DNA of 64,000 bases from Siphonodentalium dalli (Eukaryota > Mollusca > Scaphopoda > Gadilida > Siphonodentaliidae), in assembly GCA_032622095.1 (NCBI GenBank), contig CP136068.1, positions 53,004,443 through 53,068,442 of the forward strand, given 5' to 3'. Position numbers and translations under genes: made by a program. The notes under the pieces are model-generated. The model saw only the letters and a list, made by a program, of their open reading frames with translations. It was not told the DNA's origin and did not search any database. This document shows positions 41,802 to 52,858 of the stretch, one piece after another (position 1 is the stretch's first letter; every line of letters starts with the position of its first letter).

Positions 41802-42388
41802 AGTTGTGACAGTCGACGGGCTGGTTGTAGTGACTTCCGTTGTCGGAGCTGCTGTCGTCTCAAAAGTTGTGGCAGTCGATGGGCTGGTTGTAGTGACTTC
41901 CATTGTCGGAGCTGCTGTCGTCTCAGAAGTTGTGGCAATCGACGGGCTGGTTGTAGTGACGTCCGTTGTCGGAGCTGCTGTCGTCTCTGAAGTTGTGGCA
42001 GTCGATGGGCTGGTTGTAGTGACTTCCGTTGTCGGAGCTGCTGTCGTCTCAGAAGTTGTGACAGTCGATGGGCTGGTTATAGTGACTTCCGTTGTCGGAA
42101 CTGCTGTCGTCTCAGAAGTTGTGGCAGTCGATGGGCTGGTTGTAGTAACGTCCGGTGTCGTTGTTTCTGTCGTCTCAGTACTAGCAGTGGTTACGGTAGG
42201 TGTAGTAGAATGACCTGATGTCAATGCTGTTGATTCGGTTGTTGGTGCTGTTGTTGATGCTGTTGTTGTTGTTATTGCTAAATCGGTAGTAACAATGGCC
42301 ACGGTAAGTGCGGTAGAACTCGCTGTCGTCCATGTTGTTGATTGGGTTGTTGTTGTTGTCGTCTTTGTTGTTGCTGTTGTTGTGGCAG
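41802..42388 (-). CDS. Candidate mucin-like Thr/Ser/Pro-rich exon
   Basis: Minus-strand frame made of a 20-residue repeat (TSETTAAPTTEVTTTSPSTA), about six copies of the 60-bp unit, preceded by Thr-rich non-repeat text (TTTKTTTTTTQSTTWTT). Such Thr/Ser/Pro repeats are typical O-glycosylated mucin domains of secreted or surface proteins. A possible acceptor (ATGCAG) lies at 42389-42390 and a possible donor (GTATGTGG) begins at 41801; without splicing the frame runs to a stop at 41733. The frame is kept over the whole array, which argues for selection or recent expansion. The plus-strand frames of the same array (VVVTSVVGAAVVSEVV) are shadows. It may belong to one gene with the lectin-like exon at 30.5 kb. 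Confidence 0.5.
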
Positions 42389-42831
42389 CTGCATATTAAT
42401 AATTAATATATATATTGTAAGTAACTATTCTAAGTAATGCGAATTGTGGGTACATATATATATAGGTCGGATGGGTTGTTCTTGCAATTGGTAAATATTT
42501 CCCCGTAGCCGAAGTGGTTAGGTTGGATATATAAGAGAATACATTTGCCTAACAATTTCTACCTTGACCATGAGCCATTGCATTCTCTTATATATGTAAG
42601 GCTCCCTACAGGAGACTCGCATCTATAAGAGAATTCACCGGCTGCTTTTTTATTTTTAACCCGCAGTTTCCGTCAAAGGGTTAAAGGTTTGTTACTCATG
42701 TTTTGTTATCTTGATCTTTATATATATCTTAATAAAATTGGAAAATAAAAAGATGATTTGTTATGATGTCCTACATATACCAAAATTGGCTCAGACTCAA
42801 CATTCAACTAAGGTTAATGCCTTTTAAAAAA
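42389..42831. other. Flank with short inverted repeat, no gene
   Basis: ATATATAAGAGAATACATTTG at about 42529-42550 and its inverted form near 42570-42595 enclose about 20 bp; the same word returns at 43127-43145. This may be a small palindromic MITE. No gene. Confidence 0.45.
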
Positions 42832-43660
42832 TCATGTCGCTGGTTTGTTGCCACAATAACAACGTCTCAGGGCTAACAAGCAATTTTCAACAATTTATTG
42901 TCGACATTAAATTCTATGTAACCATGTACTATTGAATAAATGCCCTTAAAAATCAATTCACTCGTTTGTTACCACTGTAGCCACGTTTCGGGGCTACAGA
43001 GCAATTTTCAACAATTAATTGTCGGACCTTAATTCCATATAGCAAATTGTTAACAATGATAACACTGTTTTCTCATAACTAAATTTCATATAGCCATGTA
43101 GCATGTAGACTTACAATGTCTTACATATATAAGAGAATGCATTGCCACATTGGCTACAAAGTAATTTTAACAATGTTTTCTCAGAACTGAATTCAATATA
43201 GCCATGTTGCATGTATCATTTAAAAGATGCCTTTTAAAAGATCAAGTCGCTTGTTTGTTGCCACTGTAACCACGTTTCAGAGCTACAAAGCAATTTTTAA
43301 CAATGTTTTCTCAGAACTAAATTCCATATAGCCATATAGCATATATCACTGATAAAATGCCTCTAAAAAATAAAGTCGCTCGTTTATTGCCACTGTAACC
43401 ATGTTTCGGGGCTACAAATTCATTTTAACAATGTTTTCTCAGAACTAAATTCCATATAGCCATGCATAGATGCCTCCAAAAAAATCAAGACGCTCATTTG
43501 TTTCCACTGTAACCATGTTTCGCGGCTACAAAGTAATTTTAACAATGTTTCCTCAGGACTGAATTCCATATAACCATGTTGCATGTATCATTGAATACGC
43601 GCATTTTAAAAAATCAAGTCGATCGCACGTTCCCACTGTAACAATGTTTCGGGGCTACAG
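42832..43660. repeat. Degenerate tandem repeat of about 110-150 bp, 6-7 copies
   Basis: Repeated order of words: AAAATCAAGTCGCT-like, GTTTGTTGCCACTGTAACCA, CGTTTCGGGGCTACA, AGCAATTTTCAACAAT, ATTCCATATAGCCATGTAGC, ATTGAATAAATGCC. Copies begin near 42832, 42952, 43230, 43365, 43475 and 43600. Identity between copies is moderate, so the array is old. Confidence 0.7.
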
Positions 43661-44009
43661 AGCATATATGATGAATGATGTATCATTGAAAACATAATTT
43701 CATCATAATAGGCAGATAGGTGAACTGAAAAAAGTAAACAGACACTGACCAGCTGACAGTCACAATGATGATCATTATTATGATTAACTATATTTCTATT
43801 TAATTATGTAGCATACTTCATTGAATAGACTTCCTGAAAAAAACTGCAACCTAATACAACCTCTACTTGACGATGTAGCAGCATGTTTCACTGATTAAGT
43901 GTCTCGATAATAACATGTTTCTGCCAAACAAGGGACAGATGTAAATTGGAATAGGTATTGTCACTCTTGTGCCTTGTGGCAGTTATTGTTTACATTTATT
44001 ATTAGCAGG

Positions 44010-44235
44010 AAGAAAAATACACACTTCGGGTAACTTCGTGTGACTGTCGCTCTCCAGTGTGCCAATGTAATGACGGCGGTGTTTCTATCATGTTGCTGGC
44101 AAAAAGGTGCTTACTCCATATTTTTTTTACCATGTTTCGTGGGTGACTGCATGCCAATGTAATGACGGCTGTGTCTGCATCATGTTGCTGGCAACAAAAA
44201 TGCATACCCTAATTTTTTTTACCACGTTTCTTGCC
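44010..44235. repeat. Tandem duplication of about 105 bp
   Basis: Two copies of GTGCCAATGTAATGACGGC... CATGTTGCTGGCAA... TTTTTTTTACCATGTTTC, starting near 44057 and 44151. Confidence 0.75.
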
Positions 44236-46881
44236 TTATATGGGGAATGTACTTATGTCTATTTATCGATATATATGCGTGAAAAGGGTACCCGACTCTC
44301 ACAAATTGATGCGCACAAAAGGAAAACTAATTTGTAAGGGTGGTATATATTAGCATAACAAATCGAGTTAAAAATTAAAGGGACCTAGTGCATAAATGGC
44401 CGCCAAGATGGGCATTTCAAATTTATATCTGGTCAGCCCAAACTAATCCGAGTAATTTTATGCATTTATCACTTTATAGTGAGAAAGTATGTGAAAATTC
44501 TTTTTTAATCTGACGTGCCAAACTAAAGTGATGATAATTATGAAATATTTACACACCATATGATGTGTTCACAAATGGTGCATACGTTCCAATTGGTTGA
44601 AAGGTTTATCAACAAACATGCAACGGCCATTGCATTGATACACCAATAACCACACACTCATTGCCAACAAAAGTGACGAACGCCTTGACGATTGACATGT
44701 TATTGTGTTGACGCGCTGCCAGCTCGCGGCAAATAAACTAAACTGTTAGTTTCTCGGTTCTCTATATACGACATTGGAATTGTTTTCGGCTGGCATGTAT
44801 CTTATTTGTTATTTGTTCTAATCTCTATTGAAATAGAGGTTTGAATAGTGCATGAAATAGCATGCAGAATAATTATCAGGCCACAATAAATTGTCGATCA
44901 TCGTTACATGGTTCAAGAACGCAAATACCGAGTAGGTTTCTAATAACATTTAGTTCATCCAAGTACGCAAATAAATGATACTGATTCCCGATGAACATAT
45001 TATTTAAAAAAAAACCATTTACTGACAGAAGCCAATCTACGGCGGCTGAACACTGAATGGTTTACAAACAATCTCGAAACTCATACTCAATAACTTCAGA
45101 CAAGGTTTCATTCACCACATATTATTAACATAACTAAATGGTTAAGAGAATTAATCCATGCCTTCCGATTATTGGAGACTAATTATTCATAATTCCTTCT
45201 GTTAAATCAACTAATCCTTCAAATTATTACAACAACTACGACTTATCACTGAAGGCTTCTCATTCACCACACCCAACGGCCGCGGACCAAAAGTATACAA
45301 ATAGGATTAAATACACACCGATACGTCGCAATACGACCTTTATAGTCTACACTCCTACTGAGACATACTTCAGCAATGTTGTTATATTATGTATTGTGTT
45401 CCCGCAATCAAATCTTCAAAATTGACCCAGCTATCGTTCACATCTAAATATCGAAAGCAATTAACGCGGTCATAAAAGTTACATACTGCAACAATGAGAC
45501 ATCCGCGAAGATATATCCGGGAATACATACATCCCCTACAAAAAGTCTAACCGGTATATGCAAATAGCGATTACGTATATATTCATATACTACTTGCTCC
45601 TCGTATGACACCGCCAGAAATGCCTTGCAGTATACACCCTATCGAGGGCGCAATAAACACACGAGACGCGACGCTGTTATATACTATAGATAAACACACC
45701 GATACACGAGGCGCTGTCCTCTTTCCCCGGAAGGCTGATCTGACCACTACCACATGTTGTATCTTTCGGCTGAAATAGAATAACAGAACACAAGGATATA
45801 TACGTGAGGTTGTTCATTCTGTTCGGGCACGTCATATTAGCTACACTGCAATCGATCGATCGGTGCACGAAGTTAACACGCTGTAACGGCGGATGCGACT
45901 TTAGTGTGACTTAATTGTCACGGGTTGGTGAAGAAAACCGGCGAGTAAATGGCTTTAAGATTAATCGACCTATATGTTAGTGTGCGTAGCGTTTTGGGAC
46001 AATATTAGTCTTAATCGGTGGGTACTAAATTTATGTCAACGTGTACACACTTAGTGTATATAGAGGAAAGTTGCACGCAAATTAACTCACAAAATATTGT
46101 TATCGTGGGCAAATCTGAACATATCGTGACGTTGTGGTACCGCCGGGATCCCGGTCATTGGAATATCAGCAACACAACCACCGCCAAGCAACCAGTTACC
46201 AGCAATTCGAATATTTAGCATTATCAACGAGTAATGAGGACCCGTTGTTATGTAACGCTGGACGCGCTTCGGAAATCACATTGATTAACCGCGGACGCGA
46301 ATATTCCGACAAACAATTTATTTAGAAACATTACTGTTTTGAATGTATAAGGAATCACATCTTTATGTGTTTTACCATTATTTGTTGCATTGTTAACCTC
46401 ACAGCAAGTTTTAAACAGACGAAACGTTGTCTGTTTCTGTTTGTACAACTAGTGTATATGAATGTTTGCTATCGATAGACACGTGCATGATTGGGTGGAT
46501 TTCGGATCGTAGCCGTCGGCGAGATAGCATCAATCAAGCTAATATCAAGCCTACCCTGATGCAAATTACGCGTAAGTGGAAATCACTAACCCATGCCAGC
46601 ACGCATGTTATGATACTCAAACTGTAAATTTGTTGTTGAACATATCAGGTTTAATATAATCCACAAAATTAATGTCAATTCCACACCAATAATAAGTTTG
46701 AGTTTCCCAACAATAAAGGTAACTTTCAAACCCAGGACTGAAATAGCGGCCGTTTAAAATGTCAAAAATAATTATATAAGACTTGTTAACTTAACCAGTG
46801 TGAAATATTAGATGTTAGATGAAAATACCAAGGGGTCGCAAATGAAATACAGTCTAACGCTTTTATTCTCTTATTCTACAG
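44236..46881. other. Intergenic, partly CpG-rich, no gene recognised
   Basis: About 2.6 kb. The part from 45.3 to 46.6 kb has visibly more CpG than the surroundings (for example CGATCGATCGG near 45851). Frames of 60-76 codons at 45677-46627 have no recognisable domain. An upstream exon for the frame at 46882 could lie here but cannot be identified. Confidence 0.4.
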
Positions 46882-47123
46882 GAATGGACGATATAACACC
46901 TACCCCATTCCAATGTTCCCCCTGCAAACTGCCATTCACCACTTTGGCTACCACGATTGACCATGCCACCACATCCAACCCGAACACGGAACTAAACCAT
47001 TTAAAGTTGAACATCACTAGTAAAACAGGAAAGTTTGGATATGAAAAATTAAGCCACCCAGGAATAATTCCATCGGACAACGGCAAAGAAGTGACATCAT
47101 TCTGCGAGATAAAAATGCCATAA
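46882..47123 (+). CDS. Candidate terminal exon of an unrecognised gene
   Basis: A pyrimidine-rich acceptor (TTCTCTTATTCTACAG, AG at 46880-46881) precedes a frame of about 80 codons ending at TAA 47121-47123. The text begins after the splice site with GMDDITPTPFQCSPCKLPF and continues HATTSNPNTELNHLKLNIT, then TGKFGYEKLSHPGIIPSDNG. A C-x2-C pair and a later Cys are present. I have an impression of a repeat-borne family in invertebrate genomes, but cannot name it. Without a known partner exon the call rests on the splice site and the open frame alone. Confidence 0.35.
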
Positions 47124-47839
47124 AGAAAAGGAAAATTACACTTAAACCTGGTCTACGTATACAACCTCTATATAAATTCCTGCTTTAAACCAGAGAACGT
47201 AAGCCTAAGGTGACGTTCACACATAGCCGGTGAAGCCGTTACCCGGCGAACCCGTTAGCCGGCGAAGGTTGGGCAGAGGGTTTACACATCGCCGGCGAAG
47301 ATACGCATATATTCATGTGTCTCCTTTACTTCATAATAGTTTTCGTTTTAGTTCTCACTGAACTGCAATATGATATTGCTGTACACCTGTAAACATCTAG
47401 CCGCTTCCTGTTAGAGATATGGTTGGGCAGTATAGTGAAATGAAACTTATTAGAAATGGAAATGCCGAAATTATTAATATCCAACTCAAACTTTCAGGTA
47501 TTGCTATTGGTAATTTTATAGATATTTAAAAAACATTGTTAATGGTTTGTTTTGGTTCACAAACTTCACATACAGCCTGTGAAGTGAGTGTCGCACCAAA
47601 AGCATGGCCATTGTCAGTTTTGAGATCTGTTCGTCGCATACATCTACAAATTGGTGTCTAATCATTCGGATTGGATTATATATTATATATATAAGTTTCA
47701 ACATCGCGAATCAAATGTGACACATTTTCCGTTTGCACATTATACAATAAAATATGTTTTTCATTTTACTCGGGCGTTCACCATGTCCATATATATAGGG
47801 CCGTGGCGATGGGGGTGTCTCATCCCAACTTTAATCAAA
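47124..47839. other. Intergenic with GCCGGCGAAG words
   Basis: At 47214-47310 the word (A)GCCGGYGAAG occurs several times in a short space, with CGTTCACACATAGCCGG at the start; related words (TATCCGGCGAAGTATAAACAC, CTTCGCCGGGTAATG) occur at 48728-48806. The pair may be ends of one MITE-like element. No gene. Confidence 0.4.
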
Positions 47840-48110
47840 ATATTCAAAAGCTGGAAATTTCATACCTGACACGGCAATAGTTGGACATTTGACATCAGCA
47901 ATATGATGAAATAATCAAATTGTTCTCGTAGTTTTATTTTCAACAATTTATTATTGGTGATTTCTTTAGGCAACATTTGCTTATTTTTTGACCAAATTGT
48001 TGGACTGAAATGATCATCAGTTGGAAATGATCCAACCTTATTAGAGGTGCGTCAAGTTTGGAAAATGTCCAACAATTGGAAATCTTAAGACTGGATGCTA
48101 GGATTTTGCA
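47840..48110. repeat. Interspersed TTGGAAATTTC-type repeat, copy 2
   Basis: Same order of words as at 34015-34270: CTGGAAATTTCATACCTGAC, CAACAATTTATTATTGG, CAACATTTGCTTATTTTT, CATCAGTTGGAAATGATCC. About 75 percent similar by eye. Confidence 0.7.
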
Positions 48111-50537
48111 ATTTTCAGGGTTCAGATTATTTTTTTTTATCACACCTGGCCATAACCACGGTCGGTCGATAAATTCCAAAGATGAACAGTCCCACACCTC
48201 CAAATCAGGCCCTCTAGACCCGTCCCTGTGTAAATATGTCCATATAGCGCACTCAGATTTAGATTATTGAACTAATTGTCCATTAAGTTTGAATCCACAG
48301 AAACGTGCCATCCCATTTCTTCCATATATATATGGACATACATGTACATGAATTAATTCCATCGAATGCGCAACAAATGTACCATGCACATGTAGAGTAC
48401 GTGTACCATCATCGGTTAGTATTTATAATAATAGCTTATAACCAAGGTGCGTGACCACCGACCTGACAGCTGATTAGAGACAATCAAACTGGCACGCTGA
48501 CCAATATATACACAGGTGAAAAGCGGGCTGGTCTATCAGCGATTGCACAATAATATTGTTCGAGTTAATTGTTGAAAGGAAATCACCCATGACGGCATGA
48601 CCCCAGATAAACATCTAACTTAACCGCAGAGCGAATTAGAATCCATACGACAATCAGGTGCTTGTACTAAATCATTTTTATCCAAAAGTTGAAAACCGTA
48701 TAGCTGAGTATCCGGATAGCCGTAATTCTTATCCGGCGAAGTATAAACACTCTATTGTTATCGCTGCCGGCTACAGCGAATGCGATCTTCGCCGGGTAAT
48801 GTATAAACACCCCCCTAAGTGGCGCATTCATCATATCTGGTTTAAATATGTTCAAGCCAGACCAAATATTTAGCAGTAGTGTCTCCACATGTGTCGTCGA
48901 GACAAATAAGCGTATACAAAATTACTTAATGACAAACCGCCGCGTTTCAATTCACGGTTAAAATTCATAATTATACGACAACGAGCACATTTTGATTGGA
49001 AAATTATAAGCGGAAGCACTCATATTTGTAAAAGTGTATGGGGATCAATTGGTTTTGTCAATTGCGATATTATTTTGCGCGTTATAACCATAAACCGGCA
49101 ACTATACCATTACTCGACGGTCCAGCTAAACCTGATTTAGGGAGACTTGATCTGGGGTGACGAATCGGTCTTTCTGGGCGGCTGTTTACATGGGTGGAGT
49201 TGCACATAATATCGACTGTCGGTGCATCTATAAGGTGAGATTGACTGCTTGGTATTATCATGTCCCAATTGATTTATTCTCACACCAGCATGAGTGTGCT
49301 TGTTCGCGATGTTCCAAGGATGGCAATGGAGCGAAATAGCTTTGTAACGTGAGGGACCATTCGGGACTGCACTTCAATGAGTATGGCAGAGCAAGACTAG
49401 TATCGTCTTTAGTTGGTGCATTTGAATACACATGTACCGATGATACCAGAGTGAGCGTGCCAGAGACAGTACCACGCCCACCAATGACAGACCAAAAATG
49501 CCGAAAGTCAATACATGAACTGTTAATCAATTGTGTAATTATATCAGTTCTCAAGATATTGTCACTAGATATGAGAACATTAATGTCTTCGGATATACAC
49601 GTTATACATGTAACTCTGCAAACATTGCCGTGCAAGATCCCCAAGTGTGCGAGCAAATATCAAGTACATCGGTCAATTCAAAACAAACCGAAAACCATTG
49701 TTATGACGGCGAGCTAGACAAACATCACGTGACCGCACCAGTATCGCTCAGTGTACCGTTAGCTCATGACATATCACGTGCGCCGGCCAATCCAAAACAA
49801 CCCGAAAACCATTGTTTTTACCGCGAGCCAGACATACATCACGTAACCGTACCAATATCGCTTAATGTAATGTAGCCGTAATGATTGCCCATGTTACTGT
49901 AGCCAATCAACCGCAACCCGTTGTAACGATGGCCAGGTACACAGCAATCACGTGCTCAATAGCAATCACGCTGTCAGTCCGAACTCGACATGTCGCGCTA
50001 GTAACGGTGACCAGTTGAATACCCGAACTGCAAATAATGGTTTTGTCAATGGATCGAGATTTCACATGGTCGGAGTAGGAGTATCGCTCAAAAAGCGTCA
50101 GGCGACTGAGACAAGCAAAGTAGACGCATGTCCCGATCGCGATAGTGAGTTGTCCTCACCAATGTGCTATCTCATTACGGGGACGTAACTCGTGGTCAAC
50201 AGCCCAAGACACTTCCGGTAGAGTCTTGTATACACTGGATACTTCTATTGTAGACTAATATCCAGGGTGTTGACACTATTGTGTCAGCGAGTTTATGTGC
50301 GAAAATACCACCCTTTGTGGGAGTTGTGTGTGTTATTATATAAACGGTGATTATTGTCCAAGGATATAGCGGAAATGGCGATCAGTAAACACGAAATATG
50401 AGTCGGTGAAACAATAGGCGATAGATTGCCGCCGGGAGCTGACAAAGTCGTACTCACTGCGAAAGGGTTTCTGTGTTTACTAAGCCCGAGGACAGAATAA
50501 TTATGCTAACACGAATTCTCGCATAGAGAACTATAAA
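48111..50537. other. No recognised gene; small internal duplication
   Basis: Mostly unassigned. At 49677-49875 a unit of about 125 bp is present twice (AAAACAAACCGAAAACCATTG ... CATCACGTGACCG ... CCAGTATCGCT against AAAACAACCCGAAAACCATTG ... CATCACGTAACCG ... CCAATATCGCT). Open frames at 49349-50188 through it have no known domain. A CpG-rich stretch from 49.6 to 50.5 kb leads into the gene family at 50538 and may be its promoter or 5' part. Confidence 0.4.
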
Positions 50538-51345
50538 ATGGAAACCATGAACCATGTACATACAATCACACACGGTCGGACCACCATAGCGTTAGGATTG
50601 CCACCTCTCAGGATGACTACGCCACCGATAATCCCGAATGCTATTACAACAATGGTGGACTCCATGCATATCGCGCCTTGTGTGAGCTGGTCACTCCATG
50701 CACACACAGGCGGATACCAGCTGATTTTGGACTTCCAGTCCTGCCCGGTACTGTCCTTATCAGGGCTCTCTACTGGGAAAGGACTGGAAACAACCAAATC
50801 ATCCAGGAAGAAAGAGTCGAAAGAAAAAGACTCTATCCAGGAAAAAAAGATACACGGAGAGATTGGCTGCGTGGAAAAAGAAGAAATCGACTGATGCCAC
50901 ACCAGGCGACACCCCCCGCGCAGCCGAGATCGATGCACCGCCCGAAGTGGTAATGGACTCTCCATCGCCACAGATAGACGCGGACACCTCCCCTTTCACC
51001 CCGAATACGCCGGAATACATCGAACCGGAGTCTTCTCCCGCCTCTCCTACAGCAAACGAAGCACCAACATCTGACTCCGAAGACACTTCTGACTCCGACT
51101 CCGACGACACATCTGATCCCGACTCAGACGACACATCCGATTCCGAAGAAGAAGAAATACAAGAGCACACTCTGGAACTTTTAGCGAAAGCACAAGTAAC
51201 ATTAAGACAAATCGAATTACAACAAGCCGAAATGTTCAAAAAGACCGAAGACCTCATTAATCGTCCGACTCCAAGTTCACCAACATCACCATCCGAACCA
51301 CCGCCAAAAAAGAGATATAGAAAGAAACGAAACAACCGCCGCTAA
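50538..51345 (+). pseudogene. Unknown family, copy 1 (frameshifted)
   Basis: The same two-block protein as copy 2 (51874-52560), but in two frames. The N-terminal block (METMNHVHTITHGRTTIAL, LPPLRMTTPPIIP, CVSWSLHAHTGGYQLILDF) is in 50538-50894. The basic block (SRKKRYTERLAAWKKKKST) and an acidic C-terminal part (SDSEDTSDSDSDDTSDPDSD, then EEEEIQEHTLELLAKAQVT) are in the frame of 50863-51345, so one frameshift lies near 50800-50860 or the gene is spliced. The acidic Ser/Asp run and basic tail (KKRYRKKRNNRR) suggest a nuclear protein. I do not know the family; a retroelement Gag-like or transposon-borne origin is possible. Confidence 0.45.
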
Positions 51346-51633
51346 GACTCCTCCACCACGCTTTCGCCGCCTTGCCTCCAACCACAGCACCTACAACAGC
51401 CAAAATGACCGATTTCCATCGGAAAACCAAGGAAGTGTGAAGGGACTTGCACACTGCAGTCCGACCATCCTACCCGGCCTTCGGCCGGAAACGACTCAAC
51501 AACATGTACATACAATTCAGGAGATGGACACGTTTCCACCAAAGACACCGGAGTACCATCACATACCGGTGTCCCAATCTCCTCCTCAAGCAACAACAAC
51601 AGCAACATCAACAGCCAATCTAACACTTCCATC
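51346..51633 (+). other. Spacer within the tandem gene family
   Basis: Pro/Thr/Gln-coding-like sequence between copy 1 and the next frame; small frames on both strands (51342-51637) have no recognisable domain and may be an untranslated or diverged part of the unit. Confidence 0.3.
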
Positions 51634-51852
51634 TTGACGGAGGATGAATATCAGGAGATCTATGACTGCGAAACCTCCGAAGAAAATAAAGAAAGAGAAA
51701 GAAAAAGAGTAGAAGATAGAAAAAGAGTACAAGAGAGTTACAACAGAACAATGGCGGCAGCAGAAAAAGTATTAGCGGAAATAGCAGCAGAAAAAGCAAC
51801 ACCAACCGATAGGAAAAAAAAGAAAGCAAAAAAGAAAAAGGCCAAGGTCTAG
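51634..51852 (+). CDS. Charged coiled-coil-like small protein, 72 aa
   Basis: MTEDEYQEIYDCETSEENKE followed by a Lys/Glu/Arg-rich helix (RERKRVEDRKRVQESYNRT) and a Lys-rich end (DRKKKKAKKKKAKV). The last part and the following 130 bp (from GCCAAGGTCTAGACCACTTC) are repeated at 52555-52700 after copy 2, so the frame belongs to the end of the repeated unit. No known family. Confidence 0.35.
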   Translation: MTEDEYQEIYDCETSEENKERERKRVEDRKRVQESYNRTMAAAEKVLAEIAAEKATPTDRKKKKAKKKKAKV

Positions 51853-51873
51853 ACCACTTCCTGCTTCGGGGGC

Positions 51874-52560
51874 ATGGAGAAGGAAATCAACAACGCTCTT
51901 CAGCAACAAAACAGCATCCAACAAGTGGGTTGTAAGGGAGGGCATACTGCCCCTCCAAATCTTCCCGGGATCATCCCCAAACACCAATCACGATGTACAT
52001 ACATCATTCACATTAGCAGTCGGACCTCCAGAGAGCTTGGATCGCCACCTCTCAGGATGAACTCGCCACCGCTAATACCAATTAGTATCACTAATATGCT
52101 GGACGTCATGCATGTCACGCCTTGTCTGAGCTGGTCACTCCACGCTCACAAAGGCGGATACCAGTTGATTCTGGATTTCCAGTCCGGCTCGGCACAGCCC
52201 TTTTCAGGGCTCCCTACCGGGAGTGGACCGGATAATACCAGATCAGCACGGAAACCTCGACATAAGATGATGAAAAAGAAGAAGAAATCACCATCAAGGA
52301 AAAAAAGAGACGCCGAGAGACTTGCCGCATGGAAAGAGAAGAAGGCGACGGATATTACACCAGCCAGCTCCTCCCATGCAGTCGAGAAACCGGCCCAGTC
52401 TGTCCAGGAGATGGCCAAGTACCTAAAAGAAACCGACGCCGATAAACAAAATAGAATCGCCTCGGCATGGTCTGCCTACTACGATAGCAAAAAAAAAACA
52501 AAAAAACAGCAACAACAAAGCTCTCGACGACGCATCACGAACAACAACAACACCAACTGA
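51874..52560 (+). CDS. Unknown family, copy 2 (intact frame), 228 aa
   Basis: The intact counterpart of copy 1. Residues 1-50 are a leader encoded by the repeated unit end. Block 1 (about 55-105) is SPPLRMNSPPLIPISITNML, then HVTPCLSWSLHAHKGGYQLI, a probable beta-rich small domain. Block 2 (about 130-160) is very basic (KKKKKSPSRKKRDAERLAAW). The end is Gln/Asn/Lys-rich. Both blocks are conserved in copy 1 at about 70 percent or better, which supports a real protein. A histone-like stem-loop sequence at 52196-52211 lies inside the coding region and is taken as chance. Function unknown. Confidence 0.45.
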   Translation: MEKEINNALQQQNSIQQVGCKGGHTAPPNLPGIIPKHQSRCTYIIHISSRTSRELGSPPLRMNSPPLIPISITNMLDVMHVTPCLSWSLHAHKGGYQLILDFQSGSAQPFSGLPTGSGPDNTRSARKPRHKMMKKKKKSPSRKKRDAERLAAWKEKKATDITPASSSHAVEKPAQSVQEMAKYLKETDADKQNRIASAWSAYYDSKKKTKKQQQQSSRRRITNNNNTN

Positions 52561-52760
52561 TAGGAAAACAAAGAAAAAGCTAAAAAGAAAAAGACCAAGG
52601 TCTAGATCACTTCCTGCTTCGGTGGCATGGTAAAGATAATCAACAACGCTCTCCAGCGACAATACAGCATCCAACAAGAGGGTTGTAGGGGGCATGCTGC
52701 CCCTCCAAATCTTCCCGGGAATCATCCCAAACTCCAAACCTGTACATACATCTATTCACG

Positions 52761-52858
52761 ATGGCAGAATCTGCTCCAAAATACGAAAAACAACTGAAGG
52801 AAGAACTGCGAAAAAGAAATGGAAAACTGTCTGGTCGTAAACATGAACTAGTTGACCG
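52761..52858 (+). CDS. Candidate first exon with SAP motif
   Basis: After a third partial copy of the unit leader (about 52555-52755), the sequence departs and ATG 52761 opens MAESAPKYEKQLKEELRKRN followed by GKLSGRKHELVDR. This matches the SAP motif (helix, xSGxKxELVxRL) that binds AT-rich DNA and chromatin. The frame ends at a consensus splice donor GTAAGTAG (G at 52859). The next exon was not found within the window with confidence. The gene may be host or transposon-borne; SAP exons of this kind also occur in transposon-derived genes. Confidence 0.5.

Noticed and set aside
41694..42213. Plus-strand frames across the mucin-like array
   Set aside because: Antisense shadows of the Thr/Ser/Pro repeat (VVVTSVVGAAVVSEVV and Cys/Arg periodic text).
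52196..52211. AGCCCTTTTCAGGGCT, a perfect histone-like stem-loop outside the Polinton
   Set aside because: It lies inside the open frame of copy 2 of the unknown family and is not preserved in copy 1; no downstream element. Probably chance.
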